This document shows positions 8,801-17,166 of a DNA stretch of 64,000 nt, piece by piece. The stretch's first letter is position 1; every line of letters begins with the position of its first letter. The stretch is from contig CAYTZM010000001.1 in NCBI GenBank assembly GCA_964442655.1, positions 1 to 64,000 of the forward strand, written 5' to 3'. Under the pieces are notes generated by a model that was given only the letters and a program-made list of their open reading frames with translations, ran no database searches and was not told the DNA's origin. This DNA is from GCA-002727615 sp964442655 (GTDB lineage: Bacteria > Pseudomonadota > Alphaproteobacteria > TMED109). The position numbers and the translations under genes are program-made.

Positions 8801-10189
8801 TTAGTTTTTTTTACGCCATTTAGTTCCTTCATTAGTATCTTCAATTTCTATATTCATATTATTAAGTTTAATTCTAATTCCATCAGCTAATTTAAAGTCT
8901 TTATTCTCTCTAGCCTTTTCTCTTTTTTCTACCAATTCTTTAATTAAATTTCCATTATTATTATTTTCGGTAATTCCATACTTCAACCAATCATTAGGAC
9001 TTTTCTGTAAAATTCCTAGTAAATTTCCTGAGGCTATAAGTTTTGATTTTAATAAAGGTTTCTTTTCTTCATCTGCTTTAGAGAGATTTTCTGTAAGATT
9101 ATTAATTTTTGCTATTGCTTTAACAGAATTTAGGTCATTGGCTAAAGCTTTAATAACACTTTCATCAGCATCAACTTTTATGCTTTTAATTTTCTCATTT
9201 TCTTTTAAAACTCTGTACATACGATCAAGATTTTTTTGTGATTGTTGTATTAAAGATGTATTCCAATTCAAAGGTTGACGATAATGAGATGAAAGTAGGG
9301 AAAACCTTAAAGATTCTCCTGGGTATGTTTTTATTAATTCATTTACTAAGAATATATTTCCTTCTGATTTTGACATTTTTTCGCCATCAATTGTAACAAA
9401 CCCATTATGAAACCAATATTTTGCATACTCTTTTGGGTTTTTAAATTTATGAGCAGCACAAGTTTGAGCTATCTCATTTTCATGGTGAGGAAATGTTAAA
9501 TCTAAGCCACCACCATGTATGTCAAAAGGAAGTTTTAACGTTTTTTCTGACATTGCAGAACATTCTATGTGCCATCCTGGTCTTCCTTTGCCCCACGGAG
9601 AATCCCATCCAGGCTGATCATTTGTGCTTGGTTTCCAAAGAATAAAATCTTCAGCATTATTTTTATATTCTTCAACTTTTATTCTACTTCCAGCTATTTG
9701 ATCTTCTTTATTTCTGCCTGAAAGCTGCCCATATTGTGGATATGATGGTACATTAAATAGAACGTGGTTATCTTTTACATAGGCGTTATTATTATTAATT
9801 AATATTTCTATTAATTTTATCATTTCTGCAATATGTTCAGTAGCTCTCGGCTGAATATCTGGTTTTAAAACTCCTAATTCTAACATGTTTTTATTATAGA
9901 TATTTTCAAATTTTCTAGTTAATTCATTTATAGGAGTTTTGTTTTCTAAAGCTGCATTTATAATTTTGTCATCTATATCCGTAATATTAGAGACAAATGT
10001 TACTTTGGGGAAAAAATGTTTTAAAGTTCGGACTAAAAGATCACTAACAACCGCCATTCTTGCATTCCCTATATGTGCATAATTATAGACGGTAGGACCG
10101 CATGCATAAATTTTTATATTGTTTTCATCAATAGGAATAAACTCTTCTTTAGTATTTCCCAAAGTATTATGTATTTTAAAAGTAGTCAT
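8801..10189 (-). CDS. cysS: cysteinyl-tRNA synthetase
   Basis: Class I aminoacyl-tRNA synthetase for cysteine, 462 aa. The active site shows CGPTVYNYAHIGNAR near residues 30-44, combining the zinc-binding Cys and the HIGH-type motif, and the KMSKS loop as EKMSKSEGN. Other zinc ligands occur in WHIECSAMS and FPHHENEIAQ. The C-terminal helical domain is of normal length. It is upstream of thrS (11-14 base spacing), forming a translation-related operon. Confidence 0.97.
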   Translation of the reverse strand: MTTFKIHNTLGNTKEEFIPIDENNIKIYACGPTVYNYAHIGNARMAVVSDLLVRTLKHFFPKVTFVSNITDIDDKIINAALENKTPINELTRKFENIYNKNMLELGVLKPDIQPRATEHIAEMIKLIEILINNNNAYVKDNHVLFNVPSYPQYGQLSGRNKEDQIAGSRIKVEEYKNNAEDFILWKPSTNDQPGWDSPWGKGRPGWHIECSAMSEKTLKLPFDIHGGGLDLTFPHHENEIAQTCAAHKFKNPKEYAKYWFHNGFVTIDGEKMSKSEGNIFLVNELIKTYPGESLRFSLLSSHYRQPLNWNTSLIQQSQKNLDRMYRVLKENEKIKSIKVDADESVIKALANDLNSVKAIAKINNLTENLSKADEEKKPLLKSKLIASGNLLGILQKSPNDWLKYGITENNNNGNLIKELVEKREKARENKDFKLADGIRIKLNNMNIEIEDTNEGTKWRKKN

Positions 10190-10240
10190 ATAATTTATCT
10201 CTAAAGTTATTTTATATTATTAATTATCTTCAGCATAACT

Positions 10241-10858
10241 TTAATTCTTAATTAAAGAATATAATTTATATTTTCTTAATTGCTTTAATAAGCTGATAAT
10301 TGGAAACCCTTGGATAGTGAATGAATCTCCTACTACCTTAGAAAACAGGTGTTGTCCATAGGATTCAAATTTATATGAACCACAACTTTGATAAGGTTTA
10401 TCCAGTAAAATATAGGCTTCAATTTCTTCATTATTTAATTTATGCATAGTCATATAAGCTTCTTCAATATGATTCCATAAAATTTTTCCTTTATGATATA
10501 TGCAGATTGCACTTGTTTGTTTATGTGTTTTTCCAGATAAAATTTTGAGTTGTTTATTGGCATTTATTTTATTAAGAGGTTTGTCTAATATTGTTTTATT
10601 TAGACTACATATTTGATCAGCACCTATTGTATAAGCATTAGGGTAAGCATCACTTATTTTTTTTGCTTTTGCGCATGCTAATACTTTAGCTAGTTTGGTT
10701 ATGCTTTTATTTGTAATGGATTTTCTTACTGATTCTTCATCAACAAAAGAATTTTTAATGACAAAATTTAATCCTGTTTTTTTTAGTAACTGTGCTCTTA
10801 TTTTTGATGTTGAAGCTAGTATAATAGGTTTATGTGGTTTAATAGATAACTTTGTCAT
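10241..10858 (-). CDS. Maf family nucleotide pyrophosphatase
   Basis: House-cleaning nucleoside triphosphate pyrophosphatase of the Maf/HAM1-like fold, 205 aa. Family marks: LASTSKIRAQLLKKTG near the N-terminus (substrate loop), the acidic DEES segment, GADQICSLNKTILDKP in the middle, and SYKFESYGQHL with GDSFTIQGFP towards the C-terminus. Whether it prefers dTTP/UTP or m7GTP cannot be decided here. It lies between folE and cysS in the minus-strand housekeeping run, 20 bases after folE. Confidence 0.9.
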   Translation of the reverse strand: MTKLSIKPHKPIILASTSKIRAQLLKKTGLNFVIKNSFVDEESVRKSITNKSITKLAKVLACAKAKKISDAYPNAYTIGADQICSLNKTILDKPLNKINANKQLKILSGKTHKQTSAICIYHKGKILWNHIEEAYMTMHKLNNEEIEAYILLDKPYQSCGSYKFESYGQHLFSKVVGDSFTIQGFPIISLLKQLRKYKLYSLIKN

Positions 10859-10878
10859 TATCTTTCCATAAATTACAA

Positions 10879-11487
10879 TTAGTTATTTATTAAATTCATA
10901 AACTCTGATCTTGTTCTATAATCAGTCCGAAAAACTCCTAACATACGACTAGTGATAGTTGTTGATTCTGTTTTATGCACACCTCTAGTTGTCATACATT
11001 GATGTGCTGCATCTATAACTACAGCAACTCCTTTGGGATCCAGAACTCTTTGTATACTATCTGCTATTTGTGCAGTCATAGTTTCTTGAGTTTGAAGTCT
11101 TTTTCCATATACATCTACTATTCTTGCTAGTTTACTAATTCCTACTACTCTTTTATTAGGGATATATGCTACATGTGCTTTTCCAATTATTGGTGCCATA
11201 TGATGTTCGCACATAGATTCTAATTGAACATCTTTTATTATTACCATTTCATCATATCCTGCAACTTCTTCAAAAGTTTTATTAAGAATTTCGTCGGGAT
11301 CCATATTATATCCTGCAAAAAATTCTTCGTAAGCTTTTACAACTCTTTTTGGGGTTTCTAATAAGCCTTCTCTAGCTGGGTCATCTCCTGCCCATGCTAG
11401 AAGAGTTTTCACTGCATCCATTGCTTCTTCTTTGCTAGGTTTAGTCTTAGAAACTTTATTTTTTGTCATTAATTTGTCCTTAATCAT
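10879..11487 (-). CDS. folE: GTP cyclohydrolase I
   Basis: First enzyme of tetrahydrofolate biosynthesis (GTP to 7,8-dihydroneopterin triphosphate), 202 aa. Zinc-site residues appear in SMCEHHMAPI (Cys and His) and in AHQCMTTRGVHK (Cys), and the GTP-binding GISKLARIVD segment is intact. The annotated ATG gives MIKDKLMTKNK; the internal Met7 is an alternative start. It heads the minus-strand run folE-maf-cysS-thrS-yidD and is divergent from hisI across about 150 bases. Confidence 0.96.
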   Translation of the reverse strand: MIKDKLMTKNKVSKTKPSKEEAMDAVKTLLAWAGDDPAREGLLETPKRVVKAYEEFFAGYNMDPDEILNKTFEEVAGYDEMVIIKDVQLESMCEHHMAPIIGKAHVAYIPNKRVVGISKLARIVDVYGKRLQTQETMTAQIADSIQRVLDPKGVAVVIDAAHQCMTTRGVHKTESTTITSRMLGVFRTDYRTRSEFMNLINN

Positions 11488-11639
11488 TTAATCTTTTACT
11501 ATTACATATATTTATTTAAAGAAATTTTATTATAACACAATAGATATAAACAAAGTAAAATAACTTTTCAAAGATTATTTCTTTTAATTTTTGATATATT
11601 TATGTAGATTCTTTGTAAATTATTGAGTTTGAAATTGGA

Positions 11640-12140
11640 ATGAAAATGGTAAAAAAAAGTTTAGAGTTTGATCAAAGAGTTTCAGTAGAGCAAGTAGAAG
11701 AAGGTATAGAGCTTTCTCCTAAGTTTAATAATGGTGTAATCCCATGTATAACTATACATGCGGAGACTAAAGAAGTATTAATGTTTGCTTATATGAATGA
11801 AGAGGCAATGAAGTTAACAATAACTTCTGGTTATGCATATTATTGGTCTAGGTCAAGAAAAGCATTATGGAAAAAAGGGGAAACATCTGGAATGTATCAA
11901 AAGGTACAAAGAATGCTAATAGATGATGATCAAGATAGTTTGGTTATAGAGGTATTACTAGGTAAGCCTGATAAGGGAGGAGATGAAGCCTCTTGTCATG
12001 TAGGTTATAGAAGTTGTTTTTATAGAGAAGTTCCACTAAATGAAAGAGATAAGAAAGTTAAGCTAAAATTTATTGAAGAAGAAAAATCATTTGATCCAAA
12101 AGAAATATATAAAGGGCAGGCAAACCCAACAAAAGTATAA
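11640..12140 (+). CDS. hisI: phosphoribosyl-AMP cyclohydrolase
   Basis: Third step of histidine biosynthesis (opens the adenine ring of PR-AMP), 166 aa. Hallmarks: MFAYMNEEA, the YYWSRSRKALWKKGETSG block, the magnesium site as DDDQDS (D-x-D-x-D spacing) and the zinc cysteines in SCHVGYRSCFYRE. It is a stand-alone HisI without the HisE domain; the C-terminal tail is about 30 residues longer than minimal forms. Met1 or Met3 could start; a weak TTGGA lies just upstream. It is isolated from other his genes. Confidence 0.95.
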   Translation: MKMVKKSLEFDQRVSVEQVEEGIELSPKFNNGVIPCITIHAETKEVLMFAYMNEEAMKLTITSGYAYYWSRSRKALWKKGETSGMYQKVQRMLIDDDQDSLVIEVLLGKPDKGGDEASCHVGYRSCFYREVPLNERDKKVKLKFIEEEKSFDPKEIYKGQANPTKV

Positions 12141-12215
12141 TAGCTATTTTCATGTTATTTAATTATACTAGTACTTTATATATTATCATGTATAGTTGCA
12201 GTCAAGGGTGGTAAT

Positions 12216-12536
12216 ATGAAGATTTTCAAATATATATTTTTACTTTTGATATTAAGTAAAAGCTTCATTGCTTACTCAGCAGATAATGTGGAGGCCTTTG
12301 TTGTTAATTTATCCGAAATGAATTCTCAAGTTAGAATTACTGATTTAGTGTGTGATAAAATTTTACATGATGATTTGATAGATGCTAAGTCAAATTTTCC
12401 TATTTCTTTGTGTAAGGGGGAAGATGGGTTAGGCCAAGTTGAGTTATTTATAAAGATAGGATGTACTAAAAACAAAACTATTGTAAAGAAGAATGTAACG
12501 GATGGTAAAAAGATTCCTTTCCTACCTACTAAATAA
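12216..12536 (+). CDS. small secreted protein of unknown function
   Basis: 106 aa with a clear Sec signal peptide (hydrophobic core near residues 5-20, probable cleavage after AYSA). The mature part of about 83 residues contains three cysteines and no motif I know. An AGGGTGG Shine-Dalgarno precedes the ATG. The last 35 bases overlap the following membrane-protein gene in another frame, which suggests coupled expression and perhaps a shared function at the membrane surface. Confidence 0.65.
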   Translation: MKIFKYIFLLLILSKSFIAYSADNVEAFVVNLSEMNSQVRITDLVCDKILHDDLIDAKSNFPISLCKGEDGLGQVELFIKIGCTKNKTIVKKNVTDGKKIPFLPTK

Positions 12537-13947
12537 TAAAACCTTTATTTTTCTATTTTTAACATTTTTTTTATTTTCGCAGAATGTTTATTCACATGGA
12601 TTAAATGTTAGATATGAATTACCAATCCCAATTTATCTTTACCTAATTTTTTCATCATTAGTAATTGTAATCACTATATTTTTTGTAAAATTTGTAAAAT
12701 TTTCAAAAAGTATCAAAATGAGCGTTAAAATTCCTGAAGCAAGAAGGTCTCAATATAATTATTCTTTTATTCAAAATTTTTCATTATTGATATTTATCTT
12801 TTTGATAATTAGTGGTTTATTAGGTTCTCAAGAATCATTGAAGAATATTATAAATGTATTTTTTTGGGTATGGATCTGGGTAGGAGTTGCTTATCTATCA
12901 ATTATTTTTGGTAATATATGGGCAGATATTAATCCATGGAATAAATTGTATTCTCTTTTTCTTTATTATTTTAGAAGTAAAATAAAAAAGTATAGAAGGC
13001 ACTCAAGAGTAGAGGCTGAAATTATAGGTTTAATAATTTTAGTATTATTTATGTGGTTTGCTATGGTTTCTCCTTATAGAGAAATTCCACAATTATTATC
13101 TTTTTTATTTATTATGTATTTTTTTATAACTTTTATAGGAATGATTTTTTATGGCAGAAATAGATGGTTTTCTTATGCAGAGATTTTTAATATATATTTT
13201 GGTATGCTAGGTAGATTATCTATATTTTCTCGTTCTAATAAAAATCTTATTAAAAATTTTAGAATGCCATTTTCTGGAGTTAACAAAGGGTCTGGTTCAT
13301 TTTTTTCAGCTTTATTTATAGTTTTTGCAGTTTCTTCAATAAGTTATGATGGGATTTTAGAAACAGCTTTTTGGTATAACATTAAAAATTTTTTAATCTC
13401 TGTTAGTTATATTCAGGATTTTTTTAGAGCGTTAGGTTTAAATTACAATACTTTAAATGTTTTATTAGATAGTTTAGGCTTTTTTATAGTCTTGATGATT
13501 TTTTTCAGTTTATTTTTATTAACTTGTTTTAGGTCTAAAAATAATATTCTTAATTTATCAAGCAAGAATTTGTTTATAGCTTTTTCTCCTGCTTTAATTC
13601 CTATTGCTGCGGCATATTTAATTGCCCATTATTTTTCTTTTTTATTAATAGCAGGACAATTAGTTTTTATTTTAATTTCAGATCCTTTAGGCTTAGGTTG
13701 GAATTTATTTGGAACAGCTAATCACCAAATTAATGTTTATATTCTTAATGTAAAATTAGGTTGGGGTATTATACTAGCGAGTGTAGTAATAGGACATATA
13801 TTTTCTGTGATAATTAGTCATAAAATTTCTTATCAAATAACAAATAACATAAAAGAAGGGTTTCAAGTTCATCTTCCTTTTTCAATTTTTATGGTTTTTT
13901 ATACTGTATTTAGTTTATATATTTTGGCTCAACCTATTGTTCATTAA
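12502..13947 (+). CDS. multi-spanning membrane protein, FedB (fenitrothion hydrolase)-like
   Basis: 481 aa with an N-terminal signal-like segment ending at VYSHG and about ten to twelve membrane helices. The start of the mature part (SHGLNVRYELPIPIYLYLIF) resembles proteins often annotated as fenitrothion hydrolase FedB, which open with a His-Gly and a D/E-L-P-I-P stretch. I recall this annotation from family members; true enzymatic activity is unproven and the name should not be taken literally. The ATG lies inside the upstream small-protein gene (35-base overlap); moving the start downstream would destroy the signal segment, so I keep it. Converges with the next gene (four-base overlap). 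Confidence 0.6.
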   Translation: MVKRFLSYLLNNKTFIFLFLTFFLFSQNVYSHGLNVRYELPIPIYLYLIFSSLVIVITIFFVKFVKFSKSIKMSVKIPEARRSQYNYSFIQNFSLLIFIFLIISGLLGSQESLKNIINVFFWVWIWVGVAYLSIIFGNIWADINPWNKLYSLFLYYFRSKIKKYRRHSRVEAEIIGLIILVLFMWFAMVSPYREIPQLLSFLFIMYFFITFIGMIFYGRNRWFSYAEIFNIYFGMLGRLSIFSRSNKNLIKNFRMPFSGVNKGSGSFFSALFIVFAVSSISYDGILETAFWYNIKNFLISVSYIQDFFRALGLNYNTLNVLLDSLGFFIVLMIFFSLFLLTCFRSKNNILNLSSKNLFIAFSPALIPIAAAYLIAHYFSFLLIAGQLVFILISDPLGLGWNLFGTANHQINVYILNVKLGWGIILASVVIGHIFSVIISHKISYQITNNIKEGFQVHLPFSIFMVFYTVFSLYILAQPIVH

Positions 13948-15140
13948 TTATTCAATTTTCCATTATTAATATGACCAGCAGGATTGTACCATTCAGGTAA
14001 TAAAGTTATAGAATTAGGAACCATATTATTGTTTTTAAATATATCTATGATATCTAATATTTCGTAACTATTAATATCAATTACTGTAATTGAACCATCA
14101 TTTATTCCTGGAATATTTAAAAGACCATTTTGCACATATGCGATATTTTCTTTTTTCGTAATAGCGACATGATGGGCTCCTCCAGCAGCATTAATTGAAG
14201 AAATATGAATTGGAGACATTTTATCTTTAGAAATATCAAATATGTGAAGTTTTCCAGGGTTAGCAGTAGTTATATAGGCTTTTGTAATATTATTATTAAA
14301 GTAAATTTCTAAAGGCATTTGGGATTTATTATATTTTCTAAAGTCGTATATTTCTTTTGCATCAAAACTATTTGTATTTTTATTCCATCTTAACCCCCAC
14401 AAACTGTTTTCCATCATAGTAGTTGCGTAAGCTGTAGGTGGATCAGAGTCAGGAATAAAAAGAACTTCTACTGGGGCATTAAGAGTTCCTCTAGAAATAA
14501 TTATACTTTCTAAATGTTTGCCAGTAGAGGCCTCTATTACTTCAATTGTTTTTCCAGCACCGCTCATATCAGGTGCTACACAGTTAGCTACAAGAATCCT
14601 ATCTATTTTTTCCTCTAAAGTAATGCCATGTGGATAGGTATTAGGTAAGTTTATAACTTTTATAATTGTATTATTTATTGCATCGCCTTCAATAATATTA
14701 GAAGACCCCATACAAGTTAACCACCATTTAGTATTATCATCAGAAAATATGATGTTTTCTTGTACTTTACACATAGGAATAGGAATTGGTCTTAGTCTCC
14801 ATACCAATTCTTCTAGGTTTATATAAAATAAGTTTTCCCCATTTAAAGCTGTTACATAAGCTTTAGTAAGATCTTGGTTATAAAAAATATGATGTAAGGT
14901 AAGTGATGGATCAACTGGAATATTTGTTAAAATTTTTCCATAATTAGAACTAGATTTATCTAATTCTATTATTGCAATTCCTTCTTTTCTGTTTTCATTA
15001 TCGGAAAGTGTTAAACTTTCTAAAGAATCTGGAGCTTTTGTTTCCCAGTTTAATATAGCTAATCTTTCACTTGAACATACATTAATATAAAAAAAGAATA
15101 TTAAAATGAAATTGATAAAGAAAATATAATATTTATTCAT
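13944..15140 (-). CDS. secreted YVTN/YncE-like beta-propeller protein
   Basis: 398 aa with a Sec signal peptide (cleavage likely around residue 24) and repeated blade-like strands such as KAYVTALNGENLFYINLEE, RILVANCVAP, TAYATTMMENSLWGL, KAYITTANPGKLHIFD and IAYVQNGLLN. This pattern fits a seven-bladed YncE/YVTN-type propeller in the periplasm. No catalytic residues can be named; relatives bind ligands or partner proteins. It converges on the FedB-like gene and is otherwise monocistronic. Confidence 0.7.
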   Translation of the reverse strand: MNKYYIFFINFILIFFFYINVCSSERLAILNWETKAPDSLESLTLSDNENRKEGIAIIELDKSSSNYGKILTNIPVDPSLTLHHIFYNQDLTKAYVTALNGENLFYINLEELVWRLRPIPIPMCKVQENIIFSDDNTKWWLTCMGSSNIIEGDAINNTIIKVINLPNTYPHGITLEEKIDRILVANCVAPDMSGAGKTIEVIEASTGKHLESIIISRGTLNAPVEVLFIPDSDPPTAYATTMMENSLWGLRWNKNTNSFDAKEIYDFRKYNKSQMPLEIYFNNNITKAYITTANPGKLHIFDISKDKMSPIHISSINAAGGAHHVAITKKENIAYVQNGLLNIPGINDGSITVIDINSYEILDIIDIFKNNNMVPNSITLLPEWYNPAGHINNGKLNN

Positions 15141-15203
15141 AAAGATTGCCTATACAATAATAAACTTAATAGAATCTATCATAGCTTAAATTAGATATGC
15201 AAA

Positions 15204-15234
15204 TATGGGAGACATTATAATTATATCTCCCATA
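15204..15234 (-). terminator. hairpin terminator after hsp20
   Basis: Nine-base perfect inverted repeat (TATGGGAGA at 15204-15212 with TCTCCCATA at 15226-15234) around a 13-base AT loop, ten bases beyond the hsp20 stop. On the minus strand it is followed by only a short T run, so it may act as a weak intrinsic terminator or as a 3'-end stabiliser; it could also serve the opposite strand. Confidence 0.6.
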
Positions 15235-15244
15235 ATATGGTCTT

Positions 15245-15724
15245 TTATTTTATAGTTTTTGCTTCTATTGTTTTAGAGGCTGCGTCTAGAAATTTTTTAA
15301 AGGCGCTACCTGTTTTAATTTCAATATTTTTAGGTTTAAGCTCTTCAGGAAGTTTGCGTTCTAAATGGATTTCCAAGATTCCATTTTTAATTCCTGCTCC
15401 TATAACTTCTACATATTCCGCTAGCTTAAACACTCTTTTAAATGAACGGTTTGCAATACCTCTATGCATGTATTGCATACTTTCATTTTCTTTATTTCCT
15501 ATAATAGTTAATTGTCCATTTTCTAAGTTAATAGAAAGGTTATTTTCATCAAACCCTGCAACAGCTACTTCTATTGTATAACTATCTTTACCATTAGATT
15601 CTATGTTATATGGTGGATAATTATCAGAAATATTATTCATTTTGATCATGCTATCAAAAATATTTTCTAAATGATCAAAACCGACTGAATGACGGTAAAA
15701 TGGTGTTAAATCAAATGTATTCAT
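15245..15724 (-). CDS. small heat-shock protein, Hsp20/IbpA family
   Basis: ATP-independent holdase chaperone, 159 aa, with an alpha-crystallin domain (about residues 35-125) and the C-terminal tail. The N-terminus (FDLTPFYRHSVGFDHLENIF) is typical of alphaproteobacterial IbpA-like proteins, and the beta-strand end GILEIHLER matches the family. It is preceded by AGGAGGGC (Shine-Dalgarno), a structured leader and a heat-shock promoter described separately. Single-gene unit bounded by a hairpin. Confidence 0.95.
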   Translation of the reverse strand: MNTFDLTPFYRHSVGFDHLENIFDSMIKMNNISDNYPPYNIESNGKDSYTIEVAVAGFDENNLSINLENGQLTIIGNKENESMQYMHRGIANRSFKRVFKLAEYVEVIGAGIKNGILEIHLERKLPEELKPKNIEIKTGSAFKKFLDAASKTIEAKTIK

Positions 15725-15845
15725 AATATTGCCCTCCTATGAGCGACTATAATTTGAAAGTCCTTATAAAGGCACTTTCGGTTAATATTAGCCTATATAA
15801 AATTTTTGGCTGCTTAGCAGAATGACCCATGTTGGCATCATTCCG
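15725..15845 (-). promoter_or_regulatory. ROSE-like RNA thermometer leader of hsp20
   Basis: The roughly 120-nt 5' leader folds by eye into serial hairpins read 5'->3' on the minus strand: GAAUGA/UCAUUC (15838-15843 with 15820-15825), CUGC/GCAG (around 15811-15821), and GAAAGU..CCUU/AAGG..ACUUUC (15756-15779). The last element is UCGCU three bases before AGGAGG (around 15732-15746), matching the U(U/C)GCU anti-Shine-Dalgarno of ROSE thermometers, which masks the ribosome site at low temperature in many alphaproteobacterial small heat-shock genes. Confidence 0.72.
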
Positions 15846-15852
15846 TATATAT

Positions 15853-15881
15853 ATATGGGGATTCTTTTTAGTATTTTCAAT
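15853..15881 (-). promoter_or_regulatory. sigma-32 (RpoH) heat-shock promoter of hsp20
   Basis: On the minus strand ATTGAAA (15875-15881) is followed after 14 bases by CCCCATAT (15853-15860). This fits the RpoH consensus CTTGAAA-N(11-16)-CCCCATNT almost exactly. A start site six to ten bases downstream would place the mRNA 5' end near 15843-15847, just before the first leader hairpin. Confidence 0.85.
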
Positions 15882-15987
15882 ATATAGTAATAAATAGAGA
15901 ATTATTTCTACTTATGTGTTCTAAATTGTTTATAAATTTATTAAGGTATATTAATATAAGAAAAACTATATTATTTGAGTAATTTTT

Positions 15988-17166
15988 ATGACTAATGCAT
16001 TAAAAGGGTTGAAATTATTAGATCTTACTAGAGTGAGAGCTGGACCATCAGCTGTTAGGCATTTTGCTGACTGGGGCGCTGATATAATTAAAATAGAATT
16101 ACCTAATAAATTAGGTAAAGATATTGCTTTAGGAGGGTCTAGATATGGTTCAGACTTTCAAAATTTACATAGAAATAAGAGAAGTATTACATTAAATCTT
16201 AAGTCTAAAGAAGGAATAAAGATTTTAAAAGAATTAGTGGTTTCTGCTGATATTCTTGTTGAGAATTTTAGACCGCTTGTTAAGAAAAGGTTAGGTATAG
16301 ATTATAATGATCTAAAGAAAATAAATAAAAAATTAATTTATGCAAGTATTTCGGGGTTTGGTCAGACAGGACCATATTCAGATCTTCCTGGTTTTGATCA
16401 GGTCGCGCAGGGAATGGGAGGCCTTATGTCTGTAACTGGTTATGAGGGAGAAGAGCCTTTAAGAGTTGGAATACCAGTTGCTGATTTAAGTGCAGGTTTA
16501 CATTGTGCTTTGGGAGTTTTAACTGCTTTATACGAGAGAGAGAAATCTGGTATGGGTCAACATGTATCTGCATCACTTTTGGATTCACAGATAGCTATGT
16601 TAGATTTTCAAGCTTCAAGGTATTTAATGAATAACGAAGTGCCGGGCAAAACAGGAAACGATCACCCTACTATGACGCCTATGGGAACATATCCAACAAT
16701 TGATGGATATATTAATATAGCATCTGCAGGAGATAAAATGTGGCAACGTTTATGTGAAACATTAAATATAAAACAATATTTTTTAGATAATGATTTTAAA
16801 GATGATGATAGTAGAACTAAAAATCGTAAAAAATTGAATAAAATAATTATTAAGGCGCTCGAAAAAGGTACAAGTAAAGAGTGGATATCTAAATTAAATA
16901 AGGCCAGTATTCCTTGTGGCCCTATAAACAATATTAAAGAAGTTTTTGCTGATCCACAAGTGGTTCACAATAAAATAGCGCAATCTGTAAAGCATGATAA
17001 ACTTGGCAATATTAAATTGGTAGGACAACCCGTAAAGTTAAGCAGAACTCCAAGTAAATTAAATTCAGCAGCTCCTGAAAAAGGACAACATACAGAAGAA
17101 ATTTTAAAAGAACTTGGATATGAAAATGAAAATATTAAACAATTAAAATTGAGGAATATTATATGA
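15988..17166 (+). CDS. CaiB/BaiF family class III CoA-transferase
   Basis: Moves CoA between organic acids, 392 aa. N-terminal motif LKGLKLLDLTRVRAGP and DWGADIIKIELP, then VENFRP, and the catalytic Asp in SDLPGFDQVAQGMGGLMS (about residues 131-150) are all present. The C-terminal domain with GPINNIKEVFADPQV is complete. Its stop overlaps the crotonase gene by four bases, so the pair likely handles one substrate: CoA activation then hydration or isomerisation. Substrate unknown. Confidence 0.9.
   Translation: MTNALKGLKLLDLTRVRAGPSAVRHFADWGADIIKIELPNKLGKDIALGGSRYGSDFQNLHRNKRSITLNLKSKEGIKILKELVVSADILVENFRPLVKKRLGIDYNDLKKINKKLIYASISGFGQTGPYSDLPGFDQVAQGMGGLMSVTGYEGEEPLRVGIPVADLSAGLHCALGVLTALYEREKSGMGQHVSASLLDSQIAMLDFQASRYLMNNEVPGKTGNDHPTMTPMGTYPTIDGYINIASAGDKMWQRLCETLNIKQYFLDNDFKDDDSRTKNRKKLNKIIIKALEKGTSKEWISKLNKASIPCGPINNIKEVFADPQVVHNKIAQSVKHDKLGNIKLVGQPVKLSRTPSKLNSAAPEKGQHTEEILKELGYENENIKQLKLRNII

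Noticed and set aside
12502..12536. Frameshift or fusion between the small secreted protein and the FedB-like protein
   Set aside because: Each has its own signal peptide, the first ends at a normal stop and the second has its own ATG; an overlap is simpler than a broken gene.
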